Positions 1-3,640 of a DNA stretch of 8,546 nt are shown one piece after another (positions within the stretch are counted from its first letter, which is position 1; each line of letters starts with the position of its first letter). The notes under the pieces are model-generated. The model did not search any database, was not told where the DNA came from, and saw only the letters and a program-made list of their open reading frames with translations. Made by a program: the position numbers and the translations under genes. The stretch covers positions 1 through 8,546 of the forward strand of contig JBDKTK010000427.1 in NCBI GenBank assembly GCA_039680225.1, given 5' to 3'. The stretch is from JBDKTK01 sp039680225. Its GTDB lineage: Bacteria; Desulfobacterota; Syntrophia; Syntrophales; UBA4778.

Positions 1-33
1 GAAAACACCGATAGCACGCGAAGCATGTTTCAT
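1..33 (-). CDS. 5' end of an unidentified minus-strand gene (partial)
   Basis: A minus-strand ATG at 33 is preceded by a strong Shine-Dalgarno sequence, AAGGAGA (minus strand of 41-47), with a 7-nt spacer. Eleven codons are visible before the window edge: MKHASRAIGVF. That is too little to name a product. An alternative ATG at 26 in another frame would read MLRVLSVF, which looks like the start of a signal or membrane sequence, but its distance from the Shine-Dalgarno (14 nt) is too long. The call rests on the ribosome binding site alone; the reading frame beyond the edge is not visible. Confidence 0.45.
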   Translation of the reverse strand, partial: MKHASRAIGVF

Positions 34-96
34 GGGAAAGTCTCCTTTCTGACGGAGTTTTTAAAAGAAAGATCAGGAATTTTATTTGCTCGTGCC

Positions 97-147
97 GTCA
101 CCCCTGCGCAGGCAGGGGTCCAGGAAATACTGGATTCCGGGAATGAC
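97..147. repeat. REP-like composite palindrome, copy 1
   Basis: Positions 97-123 form a hairpin unit (GTCACCCCTGCGCAGGCAGGGGTCCAG) of two arms around GCGCAGGC. Six bases later, 130-147 is an inverted, shortened partner reading CTGGATTCCGGGAATGAC, whose inner palindrome is missing. Related units in the same paired inverted arrangement occur at 3188-3259 and 3312-3404. The GTCA...CCAG ends and CCC/GGG arms match a family of dispersed extragenic palindromes common in bacterial genomes. No transposase is nearby, so mobilisation in trans is only inferred. Confidence 0.8.
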
Positions 148-332
148 CCCTTCATTATTATTCTGAGAAGCGTCAGAGATAAAGAATCTTTTAAGATTAA
201 ATATTTCTGAATGCAACAAGAACTTGCGTCCGGATTCTTTGCAGTCGCGAATGCGGAAGGGTAGTCCCGGAAAATTATGAATGGGCCTCTCCAGGCCGTC
301 TGCTCTGCTTAGGCTCAAAACCTTAATATATT

Positions 333-361
333 TTGCTTAAGTGAAAAAAATGGATTATTAA
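333..361 (+). promoter_or_regulatory. Weak sigma-70-like promoter candidate for the zinc-ribbon gene
   Basis: TTGCTT (333-338) and TATTAA (356-361) are 17 bp apart in an A/T-rich stretch just upstream of the ATG at 385. The match to consensus is partial and A/T-rich DNA gives such matches by chance. Confidence 0.3.
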
Positions 362-384
362 AAATAAAAAATTCCGGGGCTGAT

Positions 385-798
385 ATGAAGGAATGCAGGG
401 AATGCAGGCATAATGTATCGGAACAGGCCTTTGCCTGCCCGAACTGTGGCGCTCCGTATCCGGCCAGGGAGAAATGGGACGGCTGGGGCTTCGAATACAA
501 GTCCGGTTTCACGATGTTCGGCCTTCCTTTCCTTCACATATCCTTCAAATACCGTCCCAACCGCCGGCCCGTCCCGGCCAAAGGGATAATCGCCATTGGC
601 CAGTTCGCGTGCGGTTTCCTCGCCATCTCCCAGTTCGGGATAGGCCTCATAAGCGTCAGCCAGTTCACGGTAGCGGGATTCGCGCTCGCCCAGTTCGCCT
701 TTGCATGGTCCCTGGTCGCCCAGATCGGCGTTTATATTCACGAGGGCCACGGGCAGCTGGTCAGGAGCCTGTCCGATATAATAAAGCTGCTGCTCTGA
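385..798 (+). CDS. Zinc-ribbon protein with a 10-residue hydrophobic repeat domain
   Basis: This encodes a 137-aa protein of unknown function. Residues 4-21 form a short zinc ribbon: Cys4-x2-Cys7 and Cys18-Pro-Asn-Cys21-Gly, the usual rubredoxin-like knuckle. Residues 30-62 are a polar/aromatic linker. Residues 68-116 are five turns of an exact 10-residue period with Gln-Phe (last: Gln-Ile) at 73, 83, 93, 103 and 113, separated by small and aliphatic residues (for example AIGQFACGFL, AISQFGIGLI). This could be a short beta-solenoid or a membrane-embedded segment; the sequence does not decide. The tail 117-137 is amphipathic. The ATG at 385 is fixed by the first CxxC, although the Shine-Dalgarno is poor (CGGGG upstream). 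It ends in TGA. It is probably transcribed alone, since the next gene has its own promoter. Confidence 0.8.
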   Translation: MKECRECRHNVSEQAFACPNCGAPYPAREKWDGWGFEYKSGFTMFGLPFLHISFKYRPNRRPVPAKGIIAIGQFACGFLAISQFGIGLISVSQFTVAGFALAQFAFAWSLVAQIGVYIHEGHGQLVRSLSDIIKLLL

Positions 799-827
799 TC
801 TGTCTCCCCTCACTGCTTCCCCCGTTG

Positions 828-856
828 TTGATGTTCGCTGATTAATCGGGTATAAG
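828..856 (+). promoter_or_regulatory. Sigma-70-type promoter for the phosphodiester glycosidase gene
   Basis: TTGATG (828-833) and TATAAG (851-856) are separated by exactly 17 bp. The -35 matches four of six consensus bases and the -10 five of six. Transcription would begin near 863, leaving a leader of about 46 nt before the ATG at 910. It lies wholly in the 111-bp gap after the zinc-ribbon gene. Confidence 0.6.
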
Positions 857-909
857 TGACAAATCCAAAAAAGATCAGGCAATAAAATCAGTACGGAAAA
901 GGGTGCGGA

Positions 910-1740
910 ATGGTTTCTGTTCCGGTCCGCTCGAAAACAGCGGCTTTCGCAATTCTGCTCATAATAATTTTAACTTTGTGCGCCTCCGGCGCTTTTGCAG
1001 ATGGAAAATTCGCATCGATTGCAAAAGGCGTGGAATACGGGACCTTTACGTCCGGCGCCGAAGGGAAAATACATATAGTGCGGATAGATCCCGGCCAGGC
1101 CCGGCTGGGGCTTGTCCTGGCGTCCGAGAAGAAAGTGGAGAACAGGACGGTTTCCGAATGGTGCAGGGATTATAAGATGGTGGCCGCCATCAATGCGGGC
1201 ATGTACCTCAAAGACTACAAGACCAACGTCGGTTATCTGCGCAACGGCCCCTACATCCAGAATAAAAGATGGAACGGCAAATACCTGTCCGTCCTTGCCT
1301 TTAATCCGAAGGTCCCGGGGATTGCCCCCGCCGTCCTGATCGATGCCGATACGCAGGACACCGGGCGCATTCTCGACAAGCTCAATAATTACGAGAGCGT
1401 TGTCCAGAACCTCAGGCTTTTGAAAGGCAACGGCGTCAACGTCTGGGGCAAATCGGACAAGAAATGGAGCGAGGCCGCGATAGGAATTGACCGGCAGGGC
1501 CGGATACTCTTTATCTTCTGCAAATATCCTTATGCGATGTGGCAATTCAACGAGATGATCAAATCCCTCGGGATCGGCGTCACCAGGATGATGCACCTGG
1601 AAGGGGGCCCGATTGCGTCCATGTCCGTGAGGACGCAAAACCTGAGACTCGATCTCGCCGGCAGTTATGAATCGAATTCAAGTCCGAATAACTTCGCTCA
1701 ATATCCCGTGCCCAACGTCATCGGCGTTTTTGAAAAATAA
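910..1740 (+). CDS. Secreted phosphodiester glycosidase family protein (NAGPA/DUF2233 domain)
   Basis: This encodes a 276-aa exported protein. Residues 1-30 are a Sec signal peptide: basic start (VRSK), hydrophobic core at about 11-24, and a signal peptidase I site after ASGAFA (30/31). LTLC at 21-24 is not a good lipobox, so a lipoprotein is unlikely. The mature part matches the NAGPA-like phosphodiester glycosidase fold (PF09992): VAAINAGMY at 91-99, SEAAIGID at 187-194, and the glycine-rich HLEGGPIASM at 229-238, where many relatives read LDGGGS. Family members hydrolyse sugar phosphodiesters or related cell-surface glycans; the substrate here is unknown. AAAAGGG lies 6 nt before the ATG, acting as a moderate ribosome binding site. 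The gene ends in TAA only 12 bp from the stop of the convergent lyase gene, with no clear terminator between them. A functional link to the lyase is not indicated. Confidence 0.85.
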   Translation: MVSVPVRSKTAAFAILLIIILTLCASGAFADGKFASIAKGVEYGTFTSGAEGKIHIVRIDPGQARLGLVLASEKKVENRTVSEWCRDYKMVAAINAGMYLKDYKTNVGYLRNGPYIQNKRWNGKYLSVLAFNPKVPGIAPAVLIDADTQDTGRILDKLNNYESVVQNLRLLKGNGVNVWGKSDKKWSEAAIGIDRQGRILFIFCKYPYAMWQFNEMIKSLGIGVTRMMHLEGGPIASMSVRTQNLRLDLAGSYESNSSPNNFAQYPVPNVIGVFEK

Positions 1741-1752
1741 ACGGCTCTCTCC

Positions 1753-2505
1753 TTATCCTTCCTCAAAACCGAAAATCGTGCTTTGAATCAGCCTGGTGGA
1801 TGTTGTCATCTGCCCGGCGCGGAAGTAAATGCCGCGGGCCCGGTGGCAGCTCCTCCTGTATTCTCTTGCATGCTCTTCTGACCAGAAGAAGACGCTCTTG
1901 CGTCAGAACGCGTTGATGATGCTTTTGTCCTTGAGGGTGAGCACGTTGACGTCGGGGACAAAGGCTACGGGCGAGCACCCTTTCTCCTTCACGCGCAAAT
2001 TGATTTCGCTGTCGATCTCGAGCTCCATGGGGCGGCCGCAATGGGCGCACTCCGTATTGACCGTGATTGTCAGCTCCGTCTTTCTCAATCGCCCTTGCAC
2101 GAAGGGCGCCGCAAAAGCGTCGACCGCTCAGGCGGCATAGAGTTGTTCACCGGTATCGAAGGTGATCCGGTGCGGCGTCTGCTCCACAGTGACGGGATAT
2201 GCCCAGACCACATCGCCCTGCGCGTTTCTGAACAGGAATGTCATATGCTGTTCCAGTTCGTCTAAAAAGAGGACCACTCGCTCAACGGGCATCCCGAGCC
2301 GCTCCGCAATGTATCCCGGCGGCAGCGGTTTGCCTGCGTAAGGCAGTTCCCGGACGACGAAATGATGGACCTGCCTGAGCTCCCCCGTCATGAACCCGAG
2401 GTGGGCCTCGAATTTCTTTTTTCTCCCGGGGAGCCGTTTTTTCATCAGCTCCGGCGGTATGCCGATCATGTACTTCCAGATCCCCATCAATATCTTATCG
2501 CTCAT
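1753..2505 (-). CDS. MerB-like organomercurial/organometal lyase, selenoprotein with two in-frame UGA (Sec126, Sec201)
   Basis: This is one 250-aa reading frame interrupted only by TGA at codons 126 (2130-2128) and 201 (1905-1903), ending in TAA at 1755-1753. MerB cleaves the carbon-mercury bond using Cys96, Asp99 and Cys159. Compared with plasmid R831b MerB from memory, LYAA-TGA-AVDAF matches LYAWCALDT, so the first TGA replaces Cys96 and Asp129 is the Asp99 equivalent. NAF-TGA-RKSVFF matches QSFCCHVHFF, so the second replaces Cys159. Residues 40-95 resemble the MerB winged-helix part (RELPYAGKPLPPGYIAERLG); the core follows from about 100. A CxxC lies at 153-156, near MerB Cys117. Each TGA is followed by a SECIS-like hairpin. 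The chosen ATG at 2505 has AGGAAGG 7 nt upstream and overlaps the MerR stop (ATGA); an in-frame ATG at 2550 lies inside the MerR gene. I recall a RefSeq family named SaoL (MerB-like organometallic lyase, selenoprotein-associated) but cannot confirm membership. A pseudogene is the main alternative. Confidence 0.88.
1873..1905 (-). promoter_or_regulatory. Bacterial SECIS-like element at the second UGA (codon 201)
   Basis: The UGA is at 1905-1903. The minus-strand RNA then forms UUCUUCU-GGUC-AGAAGAG (1890-1873): six Watson-Crick pairs plus one G-U around a four-base loop. The loop begins 20 nt after the UGA and opens with GG. In E. coli fdhF, as I recall it, a GGUC loop starts 19 nt after the UGA. 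The hairpin also codes for protein (VFFWSEE), as bacterial SECIS elements do. Confidence 0.72.
2090..2130 (-). promoter_or_regulatory. Bacterial SECIS-like element at the first UGA (codon 126)
   Basis: The UGA is at 2130-2128. Nineteen nucleotides later the minus-strand RNA forms CGCCCUU-CGUGC-AAGGGCG (2108-2090), seven perfect pairs with a five-base loop. The loop begins 27 nt after the UGA and has G at its second position. Both fit the published general bSECIS rule (loop roughly 16-37 nt from the UGA, G in the first two loop bases). Confidence 0.7.
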
Positions 2506-3086
2506 GTGTCTGCCTTCCTGTTTTGTCCGGGCATTTCGCCCCGCGACCATTTCCTGATCAATTCAATTTCTCCTTTCGATATCCCCAGCCCCTCGAGGAA
2601 CTCCTGGTGGGACAGGGGCGAGAGCTTCTCGAATTCCTCGTGCCATTTGTTCATGCCCTCCTCGTCGAGACCGGCGGCCCGCAGGAGCGCAACCCACTTT
2701 TCCTTGTCCATGACGGGGAGCCGTTTACGACCGGAAGCCGGGAAAGAACTGCTTTTCAGCATGCGGACGATCACGTTCTGCTGCTCGCGCAGCCGGGCTA
2801 TCTCGCTGCCCAGTTCAAAAAATCTCTTTTCCAGGATTTCCCTCGCCCCGCCCCGGGGCGAATTGAGGATCCTGCAGATATCGCCGGTACTCAGACCGAC
2901 CTGGCGGTACATGCGGACCTTTTCCAGGCGGGAGGCGTCCTCGCCGGTGTACCTCCTGTAATTTGCCCTGCTGCGGCCCGACGGCTTCAGGAGCCCTATT
3001 GAGTCATAATACAGCAGCGTGCTGCGCGAAATGCCCGCCTTTCTTGCAAGCTGCCCGATTGTCATTGTATCCCTGCCCTGCTTCAT
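2502..3086 (-). CDS. MerR-family transcriptional regulator of the lyase operon
   Basis: This encodes a 194-aa regulator. Residues 8-76 are a MerR DNA-binding domain: TIGQLARKAGISRSTLLYYD (helix-turn-helix), GLLKPSGRS and ANYRRYT (wing), then RLEKVRMYRQVGLSTGDICRIL. Residues 82-112 are the dimerisation coiled coil. Residues 125-182 form a separate effector domain with the pattern W..LL.AAG....M..WH..FE...P..H.EFL..LGI...EI..IR.WS. The only cysteine is Cys71 in the DNA-binding domain, so the three conserved Cys of mercury-sensing MerR are absent and the ligand is unknown. The ATG at 3086 has AAGGGGA 5 nt upstream; an internal ATG at 3065 with AGGG is possible and would remove seven residues. 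The stop overlaps the lyase start (ATGA), which implies coupled translation. The promoter at 3119-3149 has the 19-bp spacer expected of MerR-type autoregulation. Confidence 0.9.
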   Translation of the reverse strand: MKQGRDTMTIGQLARKAGISRSTLLYYDSIGLLKPSGRSRANYRRYTGEDASRLEKVRMYRQVGLSTGDICRILNSPRGGAREILEKRFFELGSEIARLREQQNVIVRMLKSSSFPASGRKRLPVMDKEKWVALLRAAGLDEEGMNKWHEEFEKLSPLSHQEFLEGLGISKGEIELIRKWSRGEMPGQNRKADT

Positions 3087-3118
3087 ACCGATCCCCTTCG
3101 ACTTGTTTTTCGGGGCAG

Positions 3119-3149
3119 ATTCTGAACTATGAAGCAGTAGTCAGGTCAA
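3119..3149 (-). promoter_or_regulatory. MerR-type promoter with 19-bp spacer for the regulator-lyase operon
   Basis: On the minus strand, TTGACC (3149-3144) is the -35 and CAGAAT (3124-3119) the -10, separated by 19 bp instead of the usual 17. The overlong spacer is the signature of promoters that MerR-family proteins activate by DNA distortion. The spacer carries an imperfect dyad, TGACTA...TAGTTCA, with ACTA-N8-TAGT at its centre. Transcription would start near 3112, leaving a leader of about 25 nt. Confidence 0.65.
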
Positions 3150-3187
3150 GAGTTATTTTTTATTAGAATAGTTTAGAAACAGACGAA

Positions 3188-3259
3188 GTCATTCCCGCGC
3201 AGGCGGGAATCCAGGCTCTTTTATAAAAACTGGACCCCTGCCTTCGCAGAAGGGGTGAC
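3188..3259. repeat. REP-like composite palindrome, copy 2
   Basis: This is the most complete copy. Unit one at 3188-3214 starts GTCATTCCCGCGCAGGCGGGAATCCAG. After a 15-bp A/T-rich spacer, unit two at 3230-3259 is inverted: CTGGACCCCTGCC...GGGGTGAC. The two units can pair with each other as well as fold individually. It is related to the copies at 97-147 and 3312-3404. Confidence 0.85.
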
Positions 3260-3311
3260 TCAATTTTTCTGCTTTCGCAAGGTGACAGCAGAACCCGCGC
3301 CTCTCCTATTT

Positions 3312-3404
3312 GTCATTCCCGCCCTCGACTAAGGACTTCGAGGGCAGACTGTGGCGGGAATCCAGGTTTCATTCATGAGGACCCCGCCGGGAAATCAGAA
3401 TGAC
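3312..3404. repeat. REP-like composite palindrome, copy 3, with an enlarged hairpin core
   Basis: The outer arms GTCATTCCCGCC (3312-3323) and GGCGGGAATCCAG (3353-3365) are those of the family, but the usual core is replaced by a second nested palindrome, GCCCTCGA...TCGAGGGC (8-bp arms, about 3321-3345). A decayed inverted partner, CCCCGCCGGGAAATCAGAATGAC, follows at 3382-3404. Confidence 0.75.
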
Positions 3405-3586
3405 CGGATTTTTAATTGGAAAACCAGGTCAAAACCGCACGCCAATAACCCGTCAATAATTTGTCGTGCTTAAGTGCAATTGACGTTTTGAATACCGGTC
3501 TGATCTCCGGATTGAAGCCTGCGGGAGGACGCAACTGCCCGAAATAATATCCTTATGCCCCCGCGATAAATAATCCTCAATCCTCG

Positions 3587-3601
3587 TGGTATGCAAATTG
3601 C
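3587..3601 (+). promoter_or_regulatory. Sigma-54 (-24/-12) promoter of the TPR-kinase-regulator operon
   Basis: TGGTATGCAAATTGC at 3587-3601 matches the RpoN consensus TGGCACG-N4-TTGCW: GG at 3588-3589 and GC at 3600-3601 are exactly 10 bp apart, with the flanking T, A, G and TT also in place. Transcription should start near 3613, about 28 nt before the GTG at 3641. The operon's own last visible gene encodes an NtrC-type activator with GAFTGA, which fits self-activation. Confidence 0.78.
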
Positions 3602-3610
3602 TTTGCATAC
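3589..3610. repeat. Perfect 9-bp inverted repeat overlapping the sigma-54 -12 element
   Basis: GTATGCAAA (3589-3597), spacer TTGC (3598-3601) and TTTGCATAC (3602-3610) form a perfect palindrome. It covers the interval from the -24 GG to just before the predicted start of transcription, so it would not be in the mRNA and is better read as a possible protein-binding site than as an RNA hairpin. Confidence 0.7.
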
Positions 3611-3640
3611 CTTTGCCGAGGTATCTGCGCTCGGACACCA

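Larger units (their letters stand above)
34..384. other. Intergenic region with one REP-like element
   Basis: This 351-bp divergent intergenic stretch separates the minus-strand partial gene from the zinc-ribbon gene. It holds the composite palindrome at 97-147 and a weak promoter candidate at 333-361. The remainder (148-332) has no convincing coding signal: a small plus-strand frame at 25-210 reads straight through the repeat, and its peptide (PAQAGVQ, LDSGNDP) is typical of translated REP-like palindromes. I see no RNA gene here. Confidence 0.6.
3150..3586. other. Intergenic region between the lyase operon and the TPR-kinase operon
   Basis: This region lies between two divergent operons. 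It holds two REP-like composites (3188-3259 and 3312-3404). From 3405 to 3586 there is no credible gene: the minus-strand frame at 3453-3638 has no ribosome binding site and overlaps the sigma-54 promoter. An inverted pair TCAAAAC (about 3429) and GTTTTGA (about 3485) lies where an enhancer for the downstream sigma-54 promoter could be, but it is too short to call. Confidence 0.5.

Noticed and set aside
25..210. Small plus-strand ORF of 61 aa
   Set aside because: It is a translation of the REP-like palindrome (PAQAGVQ... LDSGNDP) and has no ribosome binding site.
358..882. 174-aa minus-strand open frame opposite the zinc-ribbon gene
   Set aside because: Its apparent length comes from the 30-bp periodicity of the plus-strand repeat; no known domain is visible.
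970..1638. 222-aa minus-strand open frame opposite the glycosidase
   Set aside because: No domain or ribosome binding site; the plus strand has a signal peptide and family motifs.
1763..2140. Short open frames on both strands over the lyase (1763-2050 minus, 1829-2140 plus)
   Set aside because: They are out of frame with the MerB-like sequence and show no homology that I recognise.
1753..2505. The lyase as a pseudogene or two separate small genes
   Set aside because: The frame is otherwise open for 250 codons, both interruptions are TGA at the MerB catalytic Cys positions, homology continues across each, and SECIS-like hairpins follow both.
1753..2505. Genome-wide reassignment of UGA (to Cys, Trp or Gly)
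   Set aside because: TGA is the natural stop of the zinc-ribbon gene (796-798), the MerR gene (2504-2502) and the kinase gene (7317-7319), each at the expected protein end.
2506..2550. Upstream ATG at 2550 as the lyase start
   Set aside because: It lies inside the MerR coding region. The ATG at 2505 has AGGAAGG at the right distance and an ATGA overlap with the regulator.
3188..3404. CRISPR array
   Set aside because: The repeats are palindromic, differ from one another, are irregularly spaced and come in head-to-head pairs. They fit REP-like elements.
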